Shown: one piece after another, positions 41,401 through 49,518 of the stretch
Layout: each line of letters begins with the position of its first letter
How positions within the stretch are numbered: the first letter of the stretch is position 1
Assembly: GCF_001514305.1 (NCBI RefSeq)
Contig: NZ_KQ949097.1
Coordinates: 62,001 to 126,000 of the forward strand
Length of the DNA stretch: 64,000 bases
Reading direction: 5' to 3'
From: Streptomyces dysideae
GTDB lineage: Bacteria; Actinomycetota; Actinomycetes; Streptomycetales; Streptomycetaceae
The notes under the pieces: model-generated
Told to the model about the DNA's origin: nothing
Database searches by the model: none
What the model saw: the letters and a program-made list of their open reading frames with translations, nothing else
Translations under genes and position numbers: made by a program

Positions 41401-44400
41401 CAGACGCCGGTCGAAGGTGAACCAGCTCTGCGCGACGTAGTGTCCGGCCGTGCCCGCCATCTGGGCCTGGAAGAACAGGCCACGCTGGAGCGGGGTGACG
41501 GGTGCCGTGCGCTCGGCTGTAGCGGAGGCGTCCGCGATGTGCTCCAGCGCGCTCTGCCAGTGCTCGGTGATCTCGTCGGGGATGCCGTCGGCGAGGGTGA
41601 AGGCCGCGTGCAGGCTGCCGGTGTCCGCGTCGATCCAGGCGTTGACCTCGACGGCGTACGGGCTGCCCTGGTCGCCGCCGTTGAGGTGCAGCGCCTGGGA
41701 CTCGCTGCCCCGGCCGAGGTAGTTGAACAGCACCTGCGGGCGGGCGTTGAGCAGCGGGGCCGTCTGCGAGTTGAGGTACCTGAGCCGGCCGTAGGCGACG
41801 TGCCCGCGCTCGTCCGGCTGGCGTTCGGCGACCTCGCGTGCCGCGGCGACGGGGTCGGTGTGCGCTGTGAGCCGTACGGGCGCGATAGAGGTGAACCAGC
41901 CGACGGTCCGGGTGTAGTCGTGGTGTTCCAGGACCGGGACCCGGCCGTGCCGCTCCAGCTCGATCGCGAGATCGGTGGGCGACGGCTGGATGTGGGTCAG
42001 CGCGGTACGCAGCGCGCCGCTCAGCAATTCGGTGAGTCCGACGCCGAGTGCGGCGGGTGCGGTGCGTGTCACGCGGTCGGTCGCTTCGGGGGCGAGCACG
42101 ACCGTGGTCTCGCGCAGCCCCTTGACCGCCTGGAGAAGGGGAGGCGCCTGGAGCGTGGTGATCCAGTGCCCGAGGTCGTCGATCACCTGGGTGGACTGGG
42201 CCGCCAGTGCTTCGGCGTACTCGGCGTACGACGTGGTCGGCGCCGCCAGGGCCTCCCCGCACAGGGCGGTGGCCAGGTCGTCCAGCAGGACCAGCCAGGA
42301 CACCGAGTCGACGGCGAGGTGGTGGACGGTGACCACCAGGGTCCGGCTCGCCTCCAGCCACGAGAACGCGATGACGTCCCCGGACTCGGGATCGAGCCGT
42401 CCGGCGGCTTCGTTCGCCGCGGTCGTCGCATCGGTGGTGTCCGGCCGCACGACGGTGACCTCGCGGGCGGATTCGGTACGCAGGGCCCACACGCCCTGCT
42501 CGACGCGCAGCCGCAGCCGGAGGGCGGGGTGCGCGGCCACGACGGCGTTCGCTGCGCGCTCGACGTCGGCGAAGGAGGTGCCCTCGGCTGCCACCAACGT
42601 CCTGGCCTGGGCGAACCGGGCGAGCGAACCGCCCAGTTCGCGCTGGCGCAGGATGATCGGCGTGGGTGTCAGGGGACCGTCCTCGCGGCGGGCGGATGCG
42701 GATGACGCTGCGGCCTGGGGTGTGCGTGTCCCCACGTGCTCGGCGAGCGCGCGCGGTGTACGGAACAGGAACACGTCCCGTGGCGCGATCGGCAGGCCGA
42801 GCGCCCTGGCCCGGTTGATCACGGTGATGGCGACGATGCTGTCGCCTCCGGCGCGGAAGAAGTCGGTGTCGGCGTCCACGGCGGCGCCGGGCAGCGTCTC
42901 GGTGAAGATGTCGACGAGTGCGGAGAGCGCGTCGACATCGCGCCCCGTAAAGGGCGCGGGGCTGTATCGATATGCGGCTCCGCCGCGGGGCGCGACCAAC
43001 CCCCACCGGCCCGCAGGTTCATCACCGAGCGCATTGGCCCGCTCAATCAGCGCCTTCCGGTCCAACTTGCCATTGACAGTCAGCGGCAACACATCGACCG
43101 CCACCACCCGACCCGGCACCATGTGCACAGGCAGCTTCGCGGACAGCTGCTCGGTGAACTCACCAGGCACCCGGCCCACGACGTGCGCAACCAGATGGTC
43201 GCCGCTGTCCGCCACGGTGACGGCCACATCGACCACCCCGTCGAGTTCCCTGATCGCTGACTCCGCCTCGCCCAACTCGATCCGGAATCCCTTGAGTTGG
43301 ACCTGGTCGTCGGCACGGCCCGCGAACTCCAGCTCACCGTCGAGCGTACGGCGGGCGAGGTCGCCCGTGTGGTACATGCGGGAGCCGTCGCCCGCGAACG
43401 GGTTCGCCACGAACCGGCCCGCGGTGAGCCCCGGCCTGCCCAGGTAGCCGAGCGACACCTGGTCGCCGGCGACGTAGATGGCGCCCACCCGGCCCGGCGG
43501 CACCGGCCGGAGCCGGTCGTCGAGCAGGTAGGTGACCAGGCCGGGAAGTGGACCGCCGATCGGGCTGACGTCGTCGCCGGAGGCGAAGTCCTCGTCGGTC
43601 AGCACCCGGTGGGTGACATGGACGGTGGTCTCGGTGATGCCGTACATGTTGACCAGCTCGGGCGAACGGGTGCCGTGCCGCTCGACCCAGCCGCGCAGCC
43701 GCCCGAGATCCAGCGCCTCGCCGCCGAAGATGATCCGGCGCAGTGTCGTGACCGGCTCGCCGGCGTGCCGGTCGGCCTCGATGAACTGGTGGAACGCCGA
43801 CGGGGTCTGGTTGAGCACGGTCACTCCACGCTCGCGGACCAGCCGGTGGAAGTCGACCGGGGAACGGGTCAGCCCGTACTCCGGCACCAGCAGCTCACCG
43901 CCGTGCGCCAGCGCGCCCCACAGCTCCCAGACCGCGAAGTCGAAGGAGAAGGAGTGGAACTGGACCCACACGTCGTGCGGGCCGAAGTCCATGTCGGGCT
44001 GGGTGTTCGCGAGCAGTGTCACCACGCTGGAGTGCGGGACGACGACGCCCTTGGGCCTGCCGGTCGATCCGGACGTGTAGATCACGTACGCGGGGTCGTG
44101 CCAACTCACCTCGGCCCCGGACTCGTTGGCGGCCGCCGGCAGCTCGTCTCCCTGCACGAGCACACGGGCCGACACACCTGCCCGGGCCAGCAGTTCCGTG
44201 AAGCGGTCCCGCTGCTCACGATCCACGAGAACGACCTGCGGAGCGGCGTCGGCGAGCACGTACTCCAACCGCTCGTCCGGGTACGCGAGATCCAACGGTA
44301 CGTAGGCCCCGCCCGCGCTGACGATCGCGACCAGGGCGACGACCTGCTCCGGAGAACGCGGGACAGCGACGGCGACCCGCTTGCCCGGCCCGACACCAGC

Positions 44401-47400
44401 CGCACGCAGGGCCGAGGCCAACTCGTTCTTCGCGTCTGCCAGTTCGCCGTAGGTCAGTGACCGGCTCCCGCCGTCGAGAGCGCACTGGGTGACGGCGGTG
44501 GCTGCCGGGTCGCGGTTCGCGGCGGCGTCGAACAGTCCGCCCAGGGTCGTCGGGGTACTGCGTCTTCCTGGGGGGCGACCCCCCAGACCCCCACCAAGCG
44601 CGGGATGCCGAGTGCCCTCGGCCGCCAGGTCGTCGACCAGGGTGTCGGGCCGGGTGAGCAGACCAGCGAGAGTCCGGGTGAACGTGTGCAGGATCGTCTG
44701 AGCGCTCGCCTCCCGCAGCAGCTCACCGTCGTAGATCAGATTGAAGCGCGGACGACCGTCGGCCGCGCGCTCCACCACCAGCGTCAACGGGTAGTGCGGG
44801 GCACCCTCGTTCACGATGTCGGTGATGACCAGCTCGTCGCCAGGCTTTCGCAGACCGTCCACATCGGTCGCCACGTCGAACACCACCAGGGTGTCGAACA
44901 GGGAGCCGGCACCGGCCTGACGGCCGATCCGCGCCAGCGAGACATGCTGGTGCGGCAGTACCGCGCTCTGGTGTTCCCGTACCGAGGTGAGCAGGTCGCG
45001 CGAAGTACTGGTACCGCCCCAACTCGCGTGCACGGGGATCGTGTTGATGAACAGGCCCACCATGTCCTCGATGCCGGGCACCTCCGCGTCCCGCCCCGAC
45101 ACCGTGGAACCGAACACCACGTCCCTGCCGTGCAGGATGCCGCCAAGCGTCACCGCCCAGGCGCTGTGCACGGCCACGCTCAGCGGCACACCGGCCGACC
45201 GGGCGGCCGCGTCGATGTCCTCCCCCGGCTCCACGGCGGTGTCGGCGAACCGGTCGGACGGGGTGTGTCCCTCGGCGACCAGCGAGGGGCCGGGCAGCTC
45301 GGCGAGCTGCCCGCGCCAGACCCGGTCGCTCTCGTCGTCGTCGCGTCCGGCGAGCCAGCGCACGTAGTCGGGGAAGCCGCCGATCGGGTACACGGTCCCC
45401 GGCGCGTGGTACTCGGCCAGCAGCGCGCGCAGCATCGGCGGCACCGACCAGCCGTCGGCGATGATGTGGTGCACGGTCTGCACCAGGACGTTCCGGCCGG
45501 CGCCCGCGCGGATGAGCGTGTACCGCATCAACGGGCCGGTGGCCAGGTCGAATCCGGCGCGGCGGTCGCGCTCGGCGTGGTCGCGGATCTCGGCGTCGGT
45601 GATGCCGGGGCGGTCCAGCGTGGTGAAGGGCGCCTGTACGGCGCTCTCCAGTATGGAGACCACACGGCCGTCGGCGAGGGCCACGAACCGGGCGGCCAGG
45701 TTCGGGTACAGGGTGAGCAGCCGGGTGGCCGCCGCCGCGAGTCGGTCGGCGTCCACCTCGCCGTCCAGCGTCAGCAGCTGCTGCTCGACGTAGGCGCCCG
45801 CCGAGTCGTCGTCGAAGACCGAGTGGAAGTACAGGCCCTCCTGCAACGGGGTCAACGGCAGGATGTCCCGTAGCGCCGGACCGTCCAGGGCGTCGACCTC
45901 GGCCTGCGTCAGCGGTACGAGGCCGAAGTCGCTGGGAGAGTGGCCGCCTTGGTCGAGCGCGGCCAGCCCGGCCAGGGCCGCGCGGAAGTACTCGCCGAGG
46001 GTCGCCATGTCCGCGTCGGTGAACATCCCGTCGGGCCAGGAGATGGTCGTGACCAGCTCGTACTCGCCGGTCGAGTCGGCAGGTTCGGCGATCGCGTTGA
46101 ACTCCAGGGCGCGGGGCAAGCGCATCCTCGGGTCGCGCTTCTCGCCCAACTGGCCTGTGGTTCCCGCGAGTTGCCAGTCGCCGACGGCGCCCGCATCGAA
46201 GCGACCCAGGTAGTTGAACAGCACCTGCGGTGCGGGCGCGTCGAACTCGGTGTCGGTCAGGTAGCGCAGGGCGCCGTAGGAGACGCCGTTGTCCGGCACC
46301 CGGGCGAGGTCCTCCTTGACTGCCTTGAGCGCGGCGGCCAGGTACTCGGGCGCGGTGAGGTCGGCCGCCGCACCGGGGTCCACGGTCACCGGGAACAGCG
46401 TGGTGAACCAGCCCACGGTCCGCGACAGTTCCGGCTCGAAGCCGGCGGGGCCCGCCACGAACTGTCCCTCGCGGCCGTGGCCCTCGAGTTCGATGTGCGC
46501 GAACGTCTGGTCCTGTCCGATGTCGCGGCGCCAGCGGGCGAGGGTGACGGCGAGCGCTGTCAGCAGTACGTCGTTGACGCCGGCGTGGAACTTCGCGGGA
46601 ATCTCGCCCAGCAGTGCGGCCGTGACGTCGGGGCCGACCGAGACGGTCCGCAGCCGCTCCTGGGCGACGGTGTCGGCTTCGGACAGCGCGCGCCGGCCGA
46701 GCGGTTCGTCCGTTCCCGGCAGGGGACGCCAGTAGTAGGCGCTGTCGGCGTCGAACGCCGCGCGCTCCAGTAGCTGCGTCCAGCGCCGGAACGACGTGCC
46801 CACCGGGGGCAGTTCGATCCGCGTTCCCGAGGTGAACTGGCGCCAGGCCGTGGCCAGGTCCTCCATCAGGACCCGCCAGGACACACCGTCGATCACCACG
46901 TGATGGGCGACCAGGACCAGTTGCCGTGCCTCGCGGCGCCAGAGGGCACGCAGCATCACGCCGCCGGCCGGGTCCAGCCCGTCGGTGGCGAGCGCGACGC
47001 ACTCGTCGAGCGGCCGATCGCTCTCCTGCCACCCCGCGACGGTCTGGTCCGCGACGGTCTGGTCCGCTTCCGGGATGTCGAAGCTCCAGCGGTCACCGCG
47101 CACCAGCTTGGCGCGCAGCATGTCGTGCCGACCGAGCACAGCGGTGAGGATCGCGTCGAGAGCGTCAGCGGTCAGGTCCGCCGGGGTGTTCAGCACCACC
47201 GACTGTACGAAGCCGTCGATCGCGTCCGTGGTCTCGCCGAGCCACTGCACGATGGGCGATCCCACGACGGGCCCGGTCGCGACATCGCCGTGGTCCGCGG
47301 TGGAGACGTCCTCACGGCTCGCCACCGCCGCCAGCGCCCCCGCGGTGCTGTGGGTGAAGATCTGCCGTGCCGTGACGTAGAGGCCCGCGTCGCGCAGCGC

Positions 47401-49461
47401 GCTCAGCAGCGAGACGGCCAGGATGCTGTCTCCGCCGAGCTGGAAGAAGTCCTGGTCGACACCGACCTGTTCGAGCCGCAGCACCGCCGCGACCGCCGCG
47501 CACACCGCGCGCTCGTTCTCGGTGGCGGGCTGTACGAGCGCGCCCGTCCCGGTCTCGGGCTCCGGCAGCGCGTTCCGGTCGCGCTTGCCGTTCGCGGTGA
47601 GCGGGAACTCCGTCATCACGACGATGTGAGCGGGCACCATGTACTCGACCATGTGCTCGACGGCCCACGCCTTGACCTCGTCCGCCCGCAGGTCCTCGCT
47701 GCCGGCCGCGGGGATCACGTACCCCACCAGGTAGGTGCCGCCGGCCGTGTTCTTCTTGGCGACGACGCAGGTGTGCCGTACTCCGGGGTGCTCGGCGAGA
47801 CCGACCTCGACGTCCTCGATCTCCAGCCGCATGCCGCGGATCTTGATCTGGTTGTCGGCGCGGCCGAGGAAGTCCAGCGACCCGTCGGGGGCGAACCGCG
47901 CGAGGTCACCGGTGCAGTAGAGCCGGGAGCCGTCGTTCGCGAAGGGGTTCGCGACGAACCGGGACGCGGTCAGGCCGGGCGCGTTGACGTACCCGCGTCC
48001 GAGGAGGAATCCGCCCACGTACAGTTCGCCGCCGACGCCGACCGGGACCGGGCGCAGTTCGTCGTCCAGGACGTACAGCTGGGTGTTGGGGTTGGCCTTG
48101 CCGATCGACGTCGACAGGCGTTCCGCGGCGCCCCGGTAGATGACGTGCGAGACACCGATCGTCGTCTCGGCGGGGCCATAGCCGTGGTACATGGGGATGT
48201 CGAGCTTGGTGCGGAACCGCTCGTACAGCTCCGGGGTCAGCACCTCGCCGCCGCACCACACGTGTCGCAGGCTGTCCAGGCGGTCGGAGTCGCCCGCGAT
48301 CTCCAGCAGCACGTCCAGCATGGACGACACCAGGTAGGTGAAGGTGACGCGCTGTTCGGCGATCACGCCCAGCAGGTGGTGCGGGTCGCGTTCGCCGCCG
48401 GGCCGCAGGACCACCAGCCTGCCGCCGCACACCAGCGGCAGGAAGATCTCGTTGATGGAGATGTCGAAGGACAGCGGCGCCTTGAACAGCGACGCGTCGT
48501 CGTGGCCGAAACCGAGGATCTCGTTGACCTGCCACAGCAGGCGCTCACTGATCGCCTCGTGGCGGATCATCGCGCCCTTGGGCCGCCCGGTCGAGCCGGA
48601 CGTGAAGATGACATATGCGAGGGCGTCGCCGGGGACGGTGACCCCGGTCGGCTCGGTGGGGTGGGAGCCGAACCGCCAGTCGCCCAGGTCGACGGCCACT
48701 GCTTCCGGTTCAGCCGGGTCGTGCTCGCCCGAGTCGTTGAGCTGTACGACGACCCGGGCGTCCTCGATGACGACGGCCCGGCGCGCGGCGGGCCACTGCG
48801 GATCGAGCGGCACGAAGGCACACCCCGCCTGGAGCACGCCGAGCAGCCCGATCACCATGTCCGCGGAGCGGCCGAGGGAGATGCCGACGACCTGTTCGGC
48901 GGTGAGTCCGCGTTCGATCAGATGGTGGGCCAACTGGCTGGACAGCTCGGTCGCCTGACGGTACGTCAGTGAGCGGTGTCCGTCGACGATGGCGACGGCG
49001 TCCGGCCTGGTCCGGGCCTGCTCGCGGAACATCTCCACGATGGTCGGGCGGACCCGGTCAGCCCGCGTGTCGTTCCACCCGGCGAGGGCTTCGAGCCGCG
49101 CCACCACACTGGACGGGCCGATGGTGCCGATGGGACGGTCCGGGAAGTCGGCCAGGTCGTCGAGCGCGAGCTGCGCTTCGGCCGGCACGACGCCTTCCGG
49201 AACAGTGATGCCCCCGCCCTCCGCGCCGACCTCCCAACCGCCGGGCGCTTCCCCGCCGTTGTCGACCCAGCCGAGGACATCGGCGAACAAGGTACCGGGG
49301 GTGAGGTCGATGCCGTCGGGGCTCAGGCCGGTCGCCCAGTACGACAGTCCGATGGCGCACGCTTCGGCGATGGTCCGGTCGGAGTAGTCGCCGGCTCGGC
49401 GGCGTACGTCTGCCAAGCGTTCGGGAGAGAGCAGTACGAGACGAGCGCTCGGTTCCATCAT
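38449..49461 (-). CDS. cchH: Coelichelin NRPS, three modules
   Basis: Nonribosomal peptide synthetase (3670 aa), cytosolic. Order read from motifs: A1 (about 130-640; TSGSTGRPKG near 287), PCP1 (GGDSILAV, Ser near 677), E1 (HHVVIDGVSW near 857), C1 (LTPLQEGLYF near 1202, HHIIADGWS near 1333), A2 (SGSTG near 1798), PCP2 (GGDSIVAI near 2206), E2 (HHLAVDSVSW near 2382), C2 (VTPLQRGLFF near 2657, YHLLLWDGWS near 2780), A3 (SGSTG near 3233), PCP3 (LGGHSMLA near 3628). No thioesterase. Codes read from the A-domain pockets: DINYWGGIGK, DFWNIGMVHK, DMENLGLINK, as expected for hfOrn, Thr and hOrn. The two E domains give D-residues at positions 1 and 2. Dispersed repeats sit in two linkers. An iron box lies 28 bp upstream. 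Confidence 0.95.
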   Translation of the reverse strand: MMEPSARLVLLSPERLADVRRRAGDYSDRTIAEACAIGLSYWATGLSPDGIDLTPGTLFADVLGWVDNGGEAPGGWEVGAEGGGITVPEGVVPAEAQLALDDLADFPDRPIGTIGPSSVVARLEALAGWNDTRADRVRPTIVEMFREQARTRPDAVAIVDGHRSLTYRQATELSSQLAHHLIERGLTAEQVVGISLGRSADMVIGLLGVLQAGCAFVPLDPQWPAARRAVVIEDARVVVQLNDSGEHDPAEPEAVAVDLGDWRFGSHPTEPTGVTVPGDALAYVIFTSGSTGRPKGAMIRHEAISERLLWQVNEILGFGHDDASLFKAPLSFDISINEIFLPLVCGGRLVVLRPGGERDPHHLLGVIAEQRVTFTYLVSSMLDVLLEIAGDSDRLDSLRHVWCGGEVLTPELYERFRTKLDIPMYHGYGPAETTIGVSHVIYRGAAERLSTSIGKANPNTQLYVLDDELRPVPVGVGGELYVGGFLLGRGYVNAPGLTASRFVANPFANDGSRLYCTGDLARFAPDGSLDFLGRADNQIKIRGMRLEIEDVEVGLAEHPGVRHTCVVAKKNTAGGTYLVGYVIPAAGSEDLRADEVKAWAVEHMVEYMVPAHIVVMTEFPLTANGKRDRNALPEPETGTGALVQPATENERAVCAAVAAVLRLEQVGVDQDFFQLGGDSILAVSLLSALRDAGLYVTARQIFTHSTAGALAAVASREDVSTADHGDVATGPVVGSPIVQWLGETTDAIDGFVQSVVLNTPADLTADALDAILTAVLGRHDMLRAKLVRGDRWSFDIPEADQTVADQTVAGWQESDRPLDECVALATDGLDPAGGVMLRALWRREARQLVLVAHHVVIDGVSWRVLMEDLATAWRQFTSGTRIELPPVGTSFRRWTQLLERAAFDADSAYYWRPLPGTDEPLGRRALSEADTVAQERLRTVSVGPDVTAALLGEIPAKFHAGVNDVLLTALAVTLARWRRDIGQDQTFAHIELEGHGREGQFVAGPAGFEPELSRTVGWFTTLFPVTVDPGAAADLTAPEYLAAALKAVKEDLARVPDNGVSYGALRYLTDTEFDAPAPQVLFNYLGRFDAGAVGDWQLAGTTGQLGEKRDPRMRLPRALEFNAIAEPADSTGEYELVTTISWPDGMFTDADMATLGEYFRAALAGLAALDQGGHSPSDFGLVPLTQAEVDALDGPALRDILPLTPLQEGLYFHSVFDDDSAGAYVEQQLLTLDGEVDADRLAAAATRLLTLYPNLAARFVALADGRVVSILESAVQAPFTTLDRPGITDAEIRDHAERDRRAGFDLATGPLMRYTLIRAGAGRNVLVQTVHHIIADGWSVPPMLRALLAEYHAPGTVYPIGGFPDYVRWLAGRDDDESDRVWRGQLAELPGPSLVAEGHTPSDRFADTAVEPGEDIDAAARSAGVPLSVAVHSAWAVTLGGILHGRDVVFGSTVSGRDAEVPGIEDMVGLFINTIPVHASWGGTSTSRDLLTSVREHQSAVLPHQHVSLARIGRQAGAGSLFDTLVVFDVATDVDGLRKPGDELVITDIVNEGAPHYPLTLVVERAADGRPRFNLIYDGELLREASAQTILHTFTRTLAGLLTRPDTLVDDLAAEGTRHPALGGGLGGRPPGRRSTPTTLGGLFDAAANRDPAATAVTQCALDGGSRSLTYGELADAKNELASALRAAGVGPGKRVAVAVPRSPEQVVALVAIVSAGGAYVPLDLAYPDERLEYVLADAAPQVVLVDREQRDRFTELLARAGVSARVLVQGDELPAAANESGAEVSWHDPAYVIYTSGSTGRPKGVVVPHSSVVTLLANTQPDMDFGPHDVWVQFHSFSFDFAVWELWGALAHGGELLVPEYGLTRSPVDFHRLVRERGVTVLNQTPSAFHQFIEADRHAGEPVTTLRRIIFGGEALDLGRLRGWVERHGTRSPELVNMYGITETTVHVTHRVLTDEDFASGDDVSPIGGPLPGLVTYLLDDRLRPVPPGRVGAIYVAGDQVSLGYLGRPGLTAGRFVANPFAGDGSRMYHTGDLARRTLDGELEFAGRADDQVQLKGFRIELGEAESAIRELDGVVDVAVTVADSGDHLVAHVVGRVPGEFTEQLSAKLPVHMVPGRVVAVDVLPLTVNGKLDRKALIERANALGDEPAGRWGLVAPRGGAAYRYSPAPFTGRDVDALSALVDIFTETLPGAAVDADTDFFRAGGDSIVAITVINRARALGLPIAPRDVFLFRTPRALAEHVGTRTPQAAASSASARREDGPLTPTPIILRQRELGGSLARFAQARTLVAAEGTSFADVERAANAVVAAHPALRLRLRVEQGVWALRTESAREVTVVRPDTTDATTAANEAAGRLDPESGDVIAFSWLEASRTLVVTVHHLAVDSVSWLVLLDDLATALCGEALAAPTTSYAEYAEALAAQSTQVIDDLGHWITTLQAPPLLQAVKGLRETTVVLAPEATDRVTRTAPAALGVGLTELLSGALRTALTHIQPSPTDLAIELERHGRVPVLEHHDYTRTVGWFTSIAPVRLTAHTDPVAAAREVAERQPDERGHVAYGRLRYLNSQTAPLLNARPQVLFNYLGRGSESQALHLNGGDQGSPYAVEVNAWIDADTGSLHAAFTLADGIPDEITEHWQSALEHIADASATAERTAPVTPLQRGLFFQAQMAGTAGHYVAQSWFTFDRRLDTDALAEAVAYVIARHPVVGAGFTTDEDGNPVQVLSAGRQVAVGTVELATEAEVDALRARDRDTGFDPGEPPLIRLTVVRLPDDHDGLLLSYHLLLWDGWSREIVLRDLFDAYQAVLAGELPAPVPATPSFEDHAQALDAKDPAVSERFWAEHLAGIPGPTLLAGPAPSLSDDLPRALVHTLSAEQSDLLRDAAKAHGVTLNSVLTGAFGLLLGARTGRSDAVFGVTVSGREGEGLDGIVGVLLNTVPMWTRARAADSVRDYLTAVQAARVEAMEHEHLGLGEIQRASGHDTLFDNLFVLQNFLDMDAFAEMNARHGITSVKADDSTHYPFTWVVTPGDRLTVKLEYRDDDTENARRLIDDYLCVLEDVARSTGPVGALRGLGPQPARGARTDVGTDTVVDRFDQAADRDPGRVALVAHGSTMTFARLRDRSRAVAGVLAGRGIGPETTVGLAIPRSLDSIVALFAVLRVGAAYVPLELDHPDERIAAIVADARPDVILTVSAVSPRLTGDLIELDRPLPEAEPFVTFAPDDPDRLRHPAYTIYTSGSTGKPKGVVTEYAGLTNMLINHQRRIFEPVLAEHGHRVFRIAHTVSFAFDMSWEELLWLADGHEVHICDEELRRDAPRLVEYCLEHGIDVVNVTPTYAQQLVAEGLLDNPARRPALVLLGGEAVTRTLWQRLAETEGTVGYNLYGPTEYTINTLGVGTFECQDPVVGVAIDNTDVYVLDPWLRPLPDGVPGELYVSGIGIARGYLGQPAQTAHRFVACPFGAPGERMYRTGDLVVRRPDGNLVYLGRTDQQVKIRGHRVELGEVEAVFAAHPAVRFVAAVAQPDPQVDGAYRLAAYLVLDGADLAAVAAEVGAGLPDFLRPAHYAQVDSIPLTVNGKADTKALPEAKPLGALTTAGERGPETGTETVVCEFFAEALDLDDDEVSAVSDFVSLGGHSMLAVRLIGLIRREYGPVITIRDLFTLRTPEAIARHLDDNR
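42936..43015. repeat. Dispersed GC-rich repeat, copy B (inside cchH)
   Basis: 80-bp element within the cchH coding frame. It shares GCGCCCCGTAA, GGGCGCGGGG, GCGCGACCA and CCCCCACCGGCCCGCA with intergenic copy A, plus an extra middle block GCGGCTCCGCCGCGGGG. It is translated as EPAGRWGLVAPRGGAAYRYS in the linker between A2 and PCP2, keeping the frame. Confidence 0.85.
44561..44604. repeat. GC-rich inverted-repeat element inside cchH
   Basis: Contains CTGGGGGG-CGA-CCCCCCAG (44568-44586), a perfect 8-bp hairpin, followed by ACCCCCACCAAGCGCGGG. It lies in the linker before A2 and is translated as ALGGGLGGRPPGRRS. It looks like another dispersed Streptomyces repeat, but only one copy is present here. 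Confidence 0.6.
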
Positions 49462-49488
49462 CGAAGACTCAACGCCCTTTCCAGGTAT

Positions 49489-49507
49489 GAAAGTTAGCCC
49501 AACCTAA
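49489..49507. promoter_or_regulatory. Iron box upstream of cchH
   Basis: GAAAGTTAGCCCAACCTAA matches about 14 of 19 positions of the reverse-strand consensus TTAGGTGAGCCTAACCTAA. It lies 28 bp before the cchH start, between cchG and cchH, implying an additional iron-repressed promoter for the NRPS. Confidence 0.7.
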
Positions 49508-49518
49508 ATGAGGGTTAC

